Source of the DNA: Protula sp. h YS-2021
Lineage: Eukaryota > Annelida > Polychaeta > Sabellida > Serpulidae
DNA: 64,000 nt
Assembly: GCA_949752745.1 (NCBI GenBank)
Contig: OX457027.1
Coordinates: forward strand, 55,618,053-55,682,052
Direction of reading: 5' to 3'
This document shows, piece after piece, positions 20,265 through 31,795 of the stretch. The notes under the pieces are model-generated. The model did no database searches. It was given only the letters and a program-made list of their open reading frames with translations, and was not told the DNA's origin. A program made the position numbers and the translations under genes. How positions within the stretch are numbered: position 1 is the stretch's first letter; the number at the start of each line of letters is the position of its first letter.

Positions 20265-22199
20265 AATAGTGCATTGCATTGTTTTACATAAAAACTGCGT
20301 GATTTAAAACTGTTCTATGTGGGCTTTCTAAGTGGAATTAAGGTGTCTTACAATCAAATTTACTACAATCGATATGAAACAATATACGTAAAATATACCG
20401 GGTCACAAACTTTGCAGTTTTGAAATTACCTCACATATTCTTCGCATGTTGATATATATTTTAATGTATTTGTAAATATTTTTTACGTTTAAAAAAAAAG
20501 CCCATAGCTGTAGCAGTCTGAAACTTAATCAAAACACTTGAGAAAAGCATGTTGTATTTCCCCTTCTTTCTGTAAATTAGTATATATGTAACAATAACAG
20601 TGGTTTTATTAAGAAAAGCTCATTTTTATACGCGTTTTGTACAGTGATTTTTAAGTTATATACTGTATAAATTGTCGGCCACCAAAGCTTCTTATATTTA
20701 TACTCTTACAGCTTTTAGAATATTATAAAAGGCAAAGATGTTAGTCTCGATATGTAATAGCATCAGATAATTTTATTCTATTTCACACAAGAGATGAAAG
20801 GGTAACGAATGGACATACCCAGTAGGGAAAGGAGTGAGTTCTTTGTTTTAGATTCAAAGAATGGGGTTTTGTACAACAGATACTCCGACTTCAAAGAGTA
20901 TTCTGGTAAGAATAATGTCATCGAGAAATGGTGAGTGTAGGAATACCATGCACAGGTGCTGTAGTGTTTTAGTTTTTTTCAAGTTGGCATGCGCCGTATT
21001 TTGTACAAATGTGTATTCGTCTATGGATGTTATATTTGCCCAGCGGTGTATGGCGTTATTGAGGAAGGGTTTAGCTGAAAGTGGTGCAAAAAAAATGGTA
21101 TTTTGGCTTGTAATATCCTATAACAATGTGATATAGTACGAAATTATTCACAAAACTAGAAAAAAACTGCTGATTTAAAGGTACTTAAGATTTGTAGTTG
21201 TTTTAGTACTGTTTTTATCATGCATGCTTATGTATTTATGAAAGCAAAACGAAGTTACTTAATTTAGATGCAGTAGTTAGACAATTTCTAAAGACGACTT
21301 TTAGAGAGTATTTAACATTATTGTGCTGAAGTGTATAATTTGTTTTTGCTAACAAAATAAAATAGCAGAACTCTTACCATCCAAATAGATCTGGTGAATG
21401 GAAACAGGGAGGCAGAGACGATTAAAGAAGTCGACTTGTTACAAGTCAAAATTTAAAAAAAATGGGAGGAAATTAAAAATTATTACATGGTATGGTACTG
21501 ATGAAAATTATTATCTTCTTCCGTTGTTTGGGAGGGGATGTGAGCTGTTTTTTTAAAAGTTTCTACGTCTTTATTTATTTGTTTTATTTTTATTTTTTTT
21601 AATTTTTTTTTTTGCAGAACTTTTTTTGCTGTTTCTTTTTAATGGAAGTTGTATCAGGTGCTAGAATCCGCAACATTTGCAATAGTTTATATAGTATTTG
21701 TACTGTACAACTAAGTCTATTAAAACTGCAGTTTTACAGCAGAGATCTTAAATGCAAGGGACAAATGTTTTTACACAGTATGCAAATTAATGTTTCTTCT
21801 TCTTTTTTTTTTTTTTTTTTTTTTGTTTAAGTTTTATCATTTCGATAGACCACGAAAAGTGTGGAATGCCATTTTAACATGTAATGCTAATTTTTGACAT
21901 CAGAATATTAAAGGTATCAATAAATCCGTGTACGCCTCATTATTAATTTATATTTTGCTATCAGTGAATGTATTTTAAATGGCAAAAATGTATTTTTAAG
22001 ATAAAAAGTCAATTTTACAAATTTCAAAAAGCTTAAATGAGGCGCACATTTTAATAAAATTTAATGAGTCTTCAGTTAAATGTTGGAGATGAAAGACTGA
22101 ATAATTAATGTAAATACCAACACAGTTTTTGAGCTAAGAATTGTTTCTTTTTTGTAAGATTTTATGTACGTCATTATTTCATTCACAGATGTTGGCTTC

Positions 22200-22660
22200 T
22201 GAATTTTATATATAAAAAATAAACTGATATTTGATATCAAAAATTAATTATGAAGATCAAAAAATCATTTGCAGATTTCAAAATATAAGTTTAAAAAATC
22301 TCATTCTGAAATAATGTTATCTGAAATACATTCTTGATGTCAGCACAAAAAAAATAAATGATTGAGCTCAAAATTGAGATTTTGCTGTCAAATACTTCCT
22401 TTTTGTTATCAAGAATTGAAGTTTTGATCTCTAAAAGGCAATTTTACAGATCATTAAATCATGTTGGTATCAATAAATATTTGTTTATATCTATCAATAC
22501 GTATTGTATCAAGAATTATTTTAGATATCAAAACTATAATTACAGAAAGCAAAAATTAATTCTTCATATCAAAAATTTAATTTTTGGATAAAAAATAATT
22601 CTTCACATAAAAAATCAATTGCAGAAGTCAAAAATTAATTCTTGATATCAAAATTGCCTA
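22200..22660. repeat. Degenerate AT-rich repeat field built on 'gatatcaaaaattaattctt'
   Basis: Repeated irregular copies of (a)tatcaaaaattaatt and ttcttgatatcaaaa spaced roughly 20-30 bp. Several are near-palindromic (TTGATATCAA). Confidence 0.6.
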
Positions 22661-23056
22661 ATAAATGTGAAAATAGCGTTCCACAGAGAAGTGTATTTTA
22701 TGAAATTCAGTGCATACATTTCCTGGTATTATTCCACGAATTTTTCATTGAGATTTCATACTCTTGACATTTATGAGTCACGTCTATCTGTTGTTTCGTT
22801 CTTGATCCACTGTTTACCGGTGTCCCCATTGGCCCAGTTTTCAATTAAAATTCTCACTGCCAATATAGCATTAGAAACTTTGTGAGTGAGTAAATGGTGC
22901 TAGTATCTATATGCATATTTAAAACTGCAAACCTGATTGACTAATGGATGTTACTAAACAATGTTCAAAACTAGAAGTTGTTCTTAATATGTATCAATAA
23001 ATGGATGATCATTTTAATAAAAAAATAGAATAAAACCAAATGAAAGTTTTCTTTTT

Positions 23057-23330
23057 AGACCAGCCGACTTCGTCGGGCTGGTCTTATTGCATCATTAGAG
23101 CGGTATCCGTCGTATGTATGCACGTGTGTACGTATGTACGTGTGTAAGCTTTTACTTATAAAATGCTTTTTCTCCTTCTGCTTTGATCGGATTTCTTGCA
23201 AATTTTGTGCGAATGTTCTGTAGGTAGGCCTCTCTTGAAAAATTTCTTTTTTGGCGATCCGCCAAAAACTGGCCAAATGGGAGGCATTTAAATTTTTTCG
23301 GTTGGCAAGTTTCAAAATGCTTCTCGCACA
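23057..23330. mobile_element. Left end of a hairpin-headed repeat element carrying the 155-bp satellite
   Basis: Starts with agaccagccgac-ttc-gtcgggctggtct (23057-23084), a 12-bp hairpin with one extra G. A gtatgtatgcacgtgtgtacg simple repeat follows, then a partial copy of the 155-bp satellite unit (ggcgatccgccaaaaactgg). The same order recurs from 25141. This layout resembles non-autonomous Helitron-related 'pearl' elements of bivalves, by recall of that family. Confidence 0.5.
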
Positions 23331-24827
23331 CAGGGTTCCCACGCACCTGGAAAAAACCTGGAAATGAAAATCCGAACCTGGAAAAAACTATAAATTAAAA
23401 ATTTTCTGAAAAAAAAATTGAAAAAATAACCTGGAAAAACATCTGGAAATCGATTCCTAAGATTTTCCAGGTTCCAGGTTTTTCTTGTAATATCTCATAC
23501 GAGCCCGTTTCATATATTGAATATTGATTGACTTTTTTCGCGCCTTCGGCGTTCTGAAGTATTAATAATCTATGTTTTGTAGTTATTGTGGGGCCTGTGC
23601 TCTGCGTGTATATTTTATTTCTCTATGAATGTTAATACACCGAGGATTATATAACATGTTTCATACTGCCTATACAACAATTCTTTTTGTATGCTACAGC
23701 AGTGCTAAAAGTAGTATATACAGTAGCCTCCATTTAAGTCAAAATCGGTTTGCTCAAATTTTCGCTTTACTCAAATTAATTTGAAAGTCCCGATATATTT
23801 TACTTATGTAAGTCTTTTAAATTTACCGCTTTAGTCAAATTTTTTAACTCTAAGTAGTTTTTTGGATCCTCAGTCCTTATAGTTTCACCAAAATGACACG
23901 AAAACGCATGGTTCAGTTGTTTGCATATGCAAACCCCTTTGTGTAGAAATAGTGTGACTTTGTCTCTACACATTATGACACTGAGTAACCTAGCAATGGA
24001 GTACATATTCTTTGATAATGGTCTCCACGGTTACGGAGTTAATCTGTAATTGTGGTTCTGCAACCTGAAGTGCAAACAAAACACGCAGCTTGTTAACAAT
24101 TGTTACGACGAGTACAAGTGAAAATCTTTGATCTATAGCAGCATCCAGAGTGACACTAAGACAATGGGGATTTGGAACTGTTTTAAAACTGACAAACTGC
24201 TTCATGTCTACGAGCTTACATAAGAAAAATGGAATCAAAATGTCGTATATATATTTCAGAATGTCGCTGTAAATAAAATATGAAAAAAGATTTTTCACTG
24301 TGTTATAAATGTTAAATATTAATATGATAAATTGTATTTCTCACAGCCGAATATTATTCAGCATATATAACAATCACCATACCATAAAAACAACAAACAC
24401 TGTATGCAAAACCATTATAGTCACGTGACCACTCTGGAGGGCTAATTTCGGACAACTCAAATTTCGGTTAACTCATAGTATTTTGCTTGCTCCCGACCAC
24501 TTTGACTTATCGAGACTTTACTGTACAACAATTCAGGGGGATTTTTAATTTGTACTTTCAGAAAGTCTTCAGTGTCTTTGTGTATTAAATACATTGAGTA
24601 GTTTTGGCATAAAAGTGGTTTAACACTTTACAAACGTGATTTAAATTGTGGCAGGAATAAAGTAAAGATCTCCCAAACTCTTATGTTAAAAGATGCGTGG
24701 GTGGAACGGACGGCTATAAGGGGTCATATGGAGGCTGCCAAATTAGTCCTGGAAGGTAGTAAATTTGTGACTTCAAAACCCTGGAGAACACCTGGAAATT
24801 GAAATCGTCGAAGGCGTGGCAACCCTG
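23331..24827. mobile_element. hAT-like non-autonomous transposon, interrupted
   Basis: Ends cagggttcccacgc (23331-23344) and gcgtggcaaccctg (24814-24827) are inverted repeats with one mismatch. Next to both ends are cctggaaa/cctggaaatt words. The flanks rejoin into a normal satellite unit (ttctcgcac / ccacaattttgatcg), showing insertion into the 155-bp satellite. I cannot see a clean 8-bp target duplication. No transposase is visible. It contains the pogo-like element at 23721-24523; without that it is about 0.7 kb. Confidence 0.65.
23721..24523. mobile_element. pogo/Tigger-like non-autonomous DNA transposon nested in the hAT-like element
   Basis: Left end CAGTAGCCTCCATTTAAGTC and right end GACTTATCGAGACTTTACTG are imperfect inverted repeats (CAGTA...AAGTC). 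Both are flanked by TA (23719-23720, 24524-24525), the target duplication of the Tc1/mariner-pogo group. Sub-terminal words (tttgctcaaatttt... / ...ctcaaatttcggtt) also mirror each other. Length 803 bp. Minus-strand frames of 68 and 102 codons inside show no transposase motif I recognise. Confidence 0.7.
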
Positions 24828-24955
24828 CCACAATTTTGATCGAATGTTCCTTAAATTTTGTGCAAATATTCTCTAGGTGGACCTCTCTTGAAAATTACTT
24901 TTTTGACGATCCGCCAAAAATTCTTTAAATTGGGATGGGGGGTGGGGGCATTCTT

Positions 24956-25140
24956 AGACCAGCTTACGTTACACGTAAGCTGGGATATACCTATTAGTTT
25001 GCAGACAGCGTCCGTTAGTTAGTTATTCATTTAGTAAGATTTTGTTTCAAAATGCATCTCCCCCCTACAGTTTTTATCCGATGTCATTTATTTTTGGTAT
25101 GAGGCATCCTGAGGGGTCGTGCATACGGCTTATGCTTTTT
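24956..25140. repeat. Second hairpin-headed repeat fragment
   Basis: agaccagcttacgt-tac-acgtaagctgggat (24956-24986) forms a 12-14 bp stem and shares the agaccagc start with the hairpins at 23057 and 25141 but has a different stem. What follows (ttagtttgcagacagcgtccg...) does not match the 155-bp satellite, so it is a different element of the same general design. Confidence 0.5.
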
Positions 25141-25168
25141 AGACCAGCCGACTATGTCGGGCTGGTCT
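25141..25168. repeat. Subterminal hairpin at the head of the 155-bp satellite array
   Basis: agaccagccgac-tat-gtcgggctggtct, near-identical to the hairpin at 23057-23084 apart from the loop. A gtatgtacgtatgtatgtgt simple repeat follows. Confidence 0.85.
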
Positions 25169-27035
25169 TATCCTATCAATAGAGGGGTATCCGTCGTCTG
25201 TATGTACGTATGTATGTGTGTATGTACGTGTGTAAACTTTTACTTAAAATGCTTCTTCTCCTTCAGCTTTGATCGGATTCCTCTCAAATTTTACATGAAT
25301 GTTCTCCAGGTAGGCCTCTCTTTAAAAATTATTTTTTTTGGCGATCCGCCAAAAATTGGCTAAATGGGGGACATTTGAAATTTTTCAGTTGCCAATTTTC
25401 AAAATGCTTCTTATCCCACAATTTTGATCAGATTTTCTCCAAATTTTGCAGGAATATTCCCTAGGTAGACCTCTTTTGAAAAATTACTCATTTTGGCGAT
25501 CCGCCAAAAATTGGCCAAATGGGGGACATTTTTTAATTTTTGGTGTCAAATTTTCAAATTGCTTCTTCTCCCACAATTTTGATCGGATTCTTTTCCAATT
25601 TTGGATACTTATTCTCTGGGTCGACCTCTCTTGAAAAATTACTTTTTTTTGGCGATCCGCCAAAAATTGGCCAAATGGGGGACATTTGTAATTTTGTGGT
25701 TGCCAATTTTCAAAATGCGTCTTATCCCACAATTTTGATCAGATTTTCTTCAAATTTTGCAGGAATATTCCCTAGGTAGACCTCTCTTGAAAAAATACTC
25801 ATTTTGGCGATCCGCCAAAAATTGGCCAAATGGGGGATATTTTTTAATTTTTTGGTGTCAAATTTTCAAATTGCTTCTTCTCCCACAATTTTGATCGGAT
25901 TCTTTTCCAATTTTGGATACTTATGCTCTGGGTAAACCTCTCTTGAAAAATGCTCTTTTTGGCGATCCGCCAAAAATTGGCTAAATGGGGGACATTTTTA
26001 AATTTTTTGGTGTCAAATTTTCAAATTGCTTCTTCTCACACAATTTTGATCGGATTCCTCTTCAATTTTCGATAGTTCTTTTCAAGGTAGACCTCTCTTG
26101 AAAAACTACTTTTTTTTTGCGATCCGCCAAAAATTGGCTAAATGGGGGGCATTTGTAATTTTGTGGTTGCCAATTTTCAAAATGCTTCTTCTCCTAGAAT
26201 TTTGATCAGATTTTCTTCAAATTTTGCAGCAATATTCCCTAGATTGACCCCTTTTGAAAAATTACTTATTTTGGCGATCTGCCAAAAATTGGCCAAATGG
26301 GGGGCATTTTCAATTTTTTTGGTTTATAATTTTCACATTGCTTCTCGCACAATTTTGATCGATTCCTTTTCAATTTTTGATAGTTGTTCTCAAAGATGAC
26401 CTCTTTTGAAAAATTACTCATTTTGGCGATCCGCAAAAAATTGGCCAAATGGAGGATATTTTTAAATTTTTTGGTGCCAAATTTTTAAATTGCTTCTCCT
26501 CCCACAATTTTGATCGGATTCTTTTCCAATTTTGGACACTTGTTCTCTGGGTAGACCTTTCTTAAAAAAATACTCTTTTTGGCGATCAGCCAAAAAATTG
26601 GCCAAATGGGGGGCATTTGTAATTTTGTGGTTGCCAATTTTCAAAATGCTTCTTCTCTCACAATTTTGATCAGATTTTCTTCAATTTTTGCACCAAAATT
26701 CCCTAGGTTGACCTCTTTTGAAAAATAACTTATTTTGGCGATCCGCCAAAAATTGGCCAGATGGGGGGCATTTTCAATTTTTTTGGTTTACAATTTTCAA
26801 ATTGCTTCTTCTCGCACAATTTTGATCGGATTCCTTTTCAATTTTCGATAGTTGTTCTCTGGGTAGACCTCTCTTGAAAAATTATTCTTTTTGGCGATCC
26901 GCCAAAAATTGGCCAAATGGGGGACATTTGTAATTTTGTGGTTACCAATTTTCAAATTGCTTCTTCTCCCACAATTTTGATCAGATTTTCTTCAAATTTT
27001 GCACGAATACTCCCTAGGTTGGCCTCTTTTGCAAA
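25169..27035. repeat. 155-bp satellite array (dimeric, about 311-bp higher-order unit)
   Basis: The word gcgatcc-gccaaaaattgg recurs at 25341, 25496, 25652, 25807, 25962, 26119, 26274, 26426, 26582, 26738 and 26894, i.e. every 152-157 bp. Each copy holds tttggcg-atc-cgccaaa, a 7-bp hairpin. Two unit types tend to alternate: 'gttgccaattttcaaaatg ... gaatattccctagg' and 'gtgtcaaattttcaaattg ... ggatacttgttctctggg'. Further copies sit at 24828-24950, 28351-28800 and 30116-30565. Confidence 0.93.
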
Positions 27036-27090
27036 AACTAGATGCTCGAGAAGCATGAATCCGCCGGGTTCGCGCGAATTGTATACCTGA

Positions 27091-27341
27091 TTATGATGTT
27101 CCTGTGAACAACTGTTCCAAAGAACACCATACAGCCTTGTGGTCAGTGAAGTAGAGGTTTGTAGAGCCAGTGGTACATGGTTGATTTGGTGTGAAGATAA
27201 TATCGATACATCGACCAGATGACATTGTTGCTTCAAACGAGGTTGGCAGAAGATGAAATGAATTTATAAGATCTAGTAATGGCGACTGCTTCTGTGAAAT
27301 GTTTATGTTGAAGTCACCAAGCACGATTGTTCTACGATTGT
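27091..27341 (-). pseudogene. LINE endonuclease (EEP domain) fragment, copy 1
   Basis: Minus-strand frame reads RTIVLGDFN, INISQKQSPLLDLI, RCIDIIFTPN and FTDHKAVWCSL before a stop at 27091. GDFN, I-D-I-I-F and (S/T)DHK are the C-terminal motifs of the AP-endonuclease-like domain of non-LTR retrotransposons; the Asp/Asn of GDFN and the Asp-His pair are catalytic in that family. Only about 80 residues are present, with no reverse transcriptase, so it is a dead 5'-part fragment. An 11-bp direct repeat (tgttctacgat) adjoins its upstream edge. Confidence 0.8.
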
Positions 27342-27345
27342 TCTA

Positions 27346-28265
27346 CGATTGTAGGCGCGTGAGACTGATGTGTGTTATGCAAAGTCCTTATTCAGTTTCT
27401 GCAATTTTTTAAAGTTTTGCCATTTTGGCAATTTTGCTCGGATCCGGTCGAATCCTGGTCACTGCACTGCGGGATGCTTAGGAACAGCCATGGGTTCAAT
27501 CTTAAATCAATCCACTCACTAATGCGGCCTGGAGGCGCGTGAGACCGATATGTGTTATGCTCATTCCTAATTCATTTCTTCCATTTTTTTAAGTTTTGTC
27601 ATTTTGACAATTTTGCTCGGATCCGGTCGAATCGTGGTCACTGCACTGCGGGATGCTTAGGAGCAGCTCTGGGTAAAATCTTAAATCAATCCACCCACTA
27701 ATGCGGGCTGTAGGAGCGTGAGACTGATGTGTGTTATGCAAAGTCCTTATTCAGTTTCTGCAATTTTTTAAAGTTTTGCCATTTTGGCAATTTTGCTCGG
27801 ATCTGGTCGAATCCTGGTCACTGCACTGCGGGATGCTTAGGAGCAGCCATGGGTAAAATCTTAAATCAAGCCACTCACTAATGCGGCCTGTAGGCGCGTG
27901 AGACCGATATGTGTTATGCTCATTCCTAATTCATTTCTTCCATTTTTTTAAGTTTTGTCATTTTGACAATTTTGCTCGGATCCGGTCGAATCGTGGTCAC
28001 TGCACTGCGGGATGCTTAGGAGCAGCCATGGGTAAAATCTTAAATCAATCCACCCACTAATGCGGGCTGTAGGCGCGTGAGACTGATGTGTGTTATGCAA
28101 AGTCCTTATTCAGTTTCTGCAATTTTTTGAAGTTTTGCCATTTTGGCAATTTTGCTCCGATCCCGTCGAATCCTGGTCACTGCACTGCGGCATGCTTAGG
28201 AGCACCCCTGGGTAAAATCTGAAATCAATCCACCCACTAATGCGGGCTGTAGGCGCGTGAGACTG
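27346..28265. repeat. 180-bp tandem repeat, five units (A-B-A-B-A), copy 1
   Basis: Unit heads (gcgcgtgagac, once gagcgtgagac) at 27355, 27535, 27714, 27894, 28073 and 28253. Type A reads gatgtgtgttatgcaaagtc, type B gatatgtgttatgctcattc; they alternate. All carry tcgaatcctggtcactgcac or close variants. Confidence 0.93.
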
Positions 28266-28272
28266 AAATTGC

Positions 28273-28350
28273 ACAGACGGACAGACGGACGGACGGACAG
28301 ACAGACGGACAGACAGAATGAAAACTATATCCGTCCGGTTCCCGGCGGAT
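28273..28350. repeat. GACGGACA microsatellite and terminal hairpin, copy 1
   Basis: Run of cagacggacagacggacgga type (28273-28316), then atccgtccgg-ttc-ccggcggat (28329-28350), a hairpin with one bulge. A hairpin near the 3' end and an (ACGG)n-like microsatellite are features I recall for Helitron-related pearl elements. The 155-bp satellite resumes immediately after (aattactcattttgg). Confidence 0.7.
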
Positions 28351-28855
28351 AATTACTCATTTTGGCGATCCGCCGAAAATTGGCCAAATGGGGGACATTT
28401 TCAAATTTTTTGGTTTACAATTTTCAAATTGCTTGAATTTTGATCGGATTCTTCTTCAATTTTTGATAGTTGCTCTCAAGGTTGACCTGTTTTTAAAAAT
28501 TACTCATTTTGGCGATCCGCCAAAAATTGGCCAAATGGGGGACATATTTAAATTTTTTGGTGTCAGATTTTCAAATTGCTTCTTCTCCCACAATTTTGCC
28601 GGATTCTTTTCCAATTTTGTTCTCTAGGTAGACCTCTCTTGAAAAATTACTCTTTTTGGCGATCAGCCAAAAATTGGCCAAATGGGGGACATTTGTAATT
28701 TTGTGGTTACCAATTTTCAAATTGCTTCTTCTCCCACAATTTTGATCAGATTTTCTTCAAATTTTGCACGAATACTCCCTAGGTTGGCCTCTTTTGCAAA
28801 AACTAGATGCTCGAGAAGCATGAATCCGCCGGGTTCGCGCGAATTGTATACCTGA

Positions 28856-29106
28856 TTATGATGTTCCTGTGAACAACTGTTCCAAAGAACACCATACAGC
28901 CTTGTGGTCAGTGAAGTAGAGGTTTGTAGAGCCAGTGGTACATGGTTGATTTGGTGTGAAGATAATATCGATACATCGACCAGATGACATTGTTGCTTCA
29001 AACGAGGTTGGCAGAAGATGAAATGAATTTATAAGATCTAGTAATGGCGACTGCTTCTGTGAAATGTTTATGTTGAAGTCACCAAGCACGATTGTTCTAC
29101 GATTGT
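28856..29106 (-). pseudogene. LINE endonuclease fragment, copy 2
   Basis: Identical in translation to the copy at 27091, displaced by exactly 1765 bp. It was duplicated with the composite unit, not inserted independently. Confidence 0.8.
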
Positions 29107-29110
29107 TCTA

Positions 29111-30030
29111 CGATTGTAGGCGCGTGAGACTGATGTGTGTTATGCAAAGTCCTTATTCAGTTTCTGCAATTTTTTAAAGTTTTGCCATTTTGGCAATTTT
29201 GCTCGGATCCGGTCGAATCCTGGTCACTGCACTGCGGGATGCTTAGGAACAGCCATGGGTTCAATCTTAAATCAATCCACTCACTAATGCGGCCTGGAGG
29301 CGCGTGAGACCGATATGTGTTATGCTCATTCCTAATTCATTTCTTCCATTTTTTTAAGTTTTGTCATTTTGACAATTTTGCTCGGATCCGGTCGAATCGT
29401 GGTCACTGCACTGCGGGATGCTTAGGAGCAGCTCTGGGTAAAATCTTAAATCAATCCACCCACTAATGCGGGCTGTAGGAGCGTGAGACTGATGTGTGTT
29501 ATGCAAAGTCCTTATTCAGTTTCTGCAATTTTTTAAAGTTTTGCCATTTTGGCAATTTTGCTCGGATCTGGTCGAATCCTGGTCACTGCACTGCGGGATG
29601 CTTAGGAGCAGCCATGGGTAAAATCTTAAATCAAGCCACTCACTAATGCGGCCTGTAGGCGCGTGAGACCGATATGTGTTATGCTCATTCCTAATTCATT
29701 TCTTCCATTTTTTTAAGTTTTGTCATTTTGACAATTTTGCTCGGATCCGGTCGAATCGTGGTCACTGCACTGCGGGATGCTTAGGAGCAGCCATGGGTAA
29801 AATCTTAAATCAATCCACCCACTAATGCGGGCTGTAGGCGCGTGAGACTGATGTGTGTTATGCAAAGTCCTTATTCAGTTTCTGCAATTTTTTGAAGTTT
29901 TGCCATTTTGGCAATTTTGCTCCGATCCCGTCGAATCCTGGTCACTGCACTGCGGCATGCTTAGGAGCACCCCTGGGTAAAATCTGAAATCAATCCACCC
30001 ACTAATGCGGGCTGTAGGCGCGTGAGACTG
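29111..30030. repeat. 180-bp tandem repeat, five units, copy 2
   Basis: Same A-B-A-B-A order as copy 1, shifted by 1765 bp. Confidence 0.93.
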
Positions 30031-30037
30031 AAATTGC

Positions 30038-30115
30038 ACAGACGGACAGACGGACGGACGGACAGACAGACGGACAGACAGAATGAAAACTATATCCGTC
30101 CGGTTCCCGGCGGAT
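30038..30115. repeat. GACGGACA microsatellite and terminal hairpin, copy 2
   Basis: Same as copy 1, 1765 bp later. In the third unit the run starts at about 31803 and is cut off at 31823 by the 25-bp-type satellite. Confidence 0.7.
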
Positions 30116-30620
30116 AATTACTCATTTTGGCGATCCGCCGAAAATTGGCCAAATGGGGGACATTTTCAAATTTTTTGGTTTACAATTTTCAAATTGCTTG
30201 AATTTTGATCGGATTCTTCTTCAATTTTTGATAGTTGCTCTCAAGGTTGACCTGTTTTTAAAAATTACTCATTTTGGCGATCCGCCAAAAATTGGCCAAA
30301 TGGGGGACATATTTAAATTTTTTGGTGTCAGATTTTCAAATTGCTTCTTCTCCCACAATTTTGCCGGATTCTTTTCCAATTTTGTTCTCTAGGTAGACCT
30401 CTCTTGAAAAATTACTCTTTTTGGCGATCAGCCAAAAATTGGCCAAATGGGGGACATTTGTAATTTTGTGGTTACCAATTTTCAAATTGCTTCTTCTCCC
30501 ACAATTTTGATCAGATTTTCTTCAAATTTTGCACGAATACTCCCTAGGTTGGCCTCTTTTGCAAAAACTAGATGCTCGAGAAGCATGAATCCGCCGGGTT
30601 CGCGCGAATTGTATACCTGA

Positions 30621-30871
30621 TTATGATGTTCCTGTGAACAACTGTTCCAAAGAACACCATACAGCCTTGTGGTCAGTGAAGTAGAGGTTTGTAGAGCCAG
30701 TGGTACATGGTTGATTTGGTGTGAAGATAATATCGATACATCGACCAGATGACATTGTTGCTTCAAACGAGGTTGGCAGAAGATGAAATGAATTTATAAG
30801 ATCTAGTAATGGCGACTGCTTCTGTGAAATGTTTATGTTGAAGTCACCAAGCACGATTGTTCTACGATTGT
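30621..30871 (-). pseudogene. LINE endonuclease fragment, copy 3
   Basis: Identical in translation to the copies at 27091 and 28856, another 1765 bp on. Confidence 0.8.
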
Positions 30872-30875
30872 TCTA

Positions 30876-31795
30876 CGATTGTAGGCGCGTGAGACTGATG
30901 TGTGTTATGCAAAGTCCTTATTCAGTTTCTGCAATTTTTTAAAGTTTTGCCATTTTGGCAATTTTGCTCGGATCCGGTCGAATCCTGGTCACTGCACTGC
31001 GGGATGCTTAGGAACAGCCATGGGTTCAATCTTAAATCAATCCACTCACTAATGCGGCCTGGAGGCGCGTGAGACCGATATGTGTTATGCTCATTCCTAA
31101 TTCATTTCTTCCATTTTTTTAAGTTTTGTCATTTTGACAATTTTGCTCGGATCCGGTCGAATCGTGGTCACTGCACTGCGGGATGCTTAGGAGCAGCTCT
31201 GGGTAAAATCTTAAATCAATCCACCCACTAATGCGGGCTGTAGGAGCGTGAGACTGATGTGTGTTATGCAAAGTCCTTATTCAGTTTCTGCAATTTTTTA
31301 AAGTTTTGCCATTTTGGCAATTTTGCTCGGATCTGGTCGAATCCTGGTCACTGCACTGCGGGATGCTTAGGAGCAGCCATGGGTAAAATCTTAAATCAAG
31401 CCACTCACTAATGCGGCCTGTAGGCGCGTGAGACCGATATGTGTTATGCTCATTCCTAATTCATTTCTTCCATTTTTTTAAGTTTTGTCATTTTGACAAT
31501 TTTTCTCAGATCCGGTCGAATCGTGGTCACTGCACTGCGGGATGCTTAGGAGCAGCCATGGGTAAAATCTTAAATCAATCCACCCACTAATGCGGGCTGT
31601 AGGCGCGTGAGACTGATGTGTGTTATGCAAAGTCCTTATTCAGTTTCTGCAATTTTTTGAAGTTTTGCCATTTTGGCAATTTTGCTCCGATCCCGTCGAA
31701 TCCTGGTCACTGCACTGCGGGATGCTTAGGAGCACCCCTGGGTAAAATCTGAAATCAATCCACCCACTAATGCGGGCTGTAGGCGCGTGAGACTG
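30876..31795. repeat. 180-bp tandem repeat, five units, copy 3
   Basis: Same order, shifted another 1765 bp, with small differences near 31503-31509 and at 31717. Confidence 0.93.

Larger units (their letters stand above)
19953..23056. other. AT-rich 3' flank of the laminin gene; no gene recognised
   Basis: Contains homopolymer T tracts (for example 21805-21824) and candidate poly(A) signals. From about 22200 to 22660 words such as atatcaaaaattaatt and aattcttgatatcaaaa recur in both orientations, a degenerate simple-repeat field. Open frames are short and unrecognised. Confidence 0.65.

Noticed and set aside
23800..24298. Minus-strand frames of 68 and 102 codons inside the pogo-like element, considered as transposase remnants
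   Set aside because: I see no DDE/DDD motif or helix-turn-helix signature, and the frames differ. The element is better treated as non-autonomous.
26952..27236. 94-codon minus-strand frame overlapping the LINE endonuclease fragment (and its copies at 28717 and 30482)
   Set aside because: A different frame from the GDFN/TDH frame. It runs across the junction into satellite sequence and has no motif.
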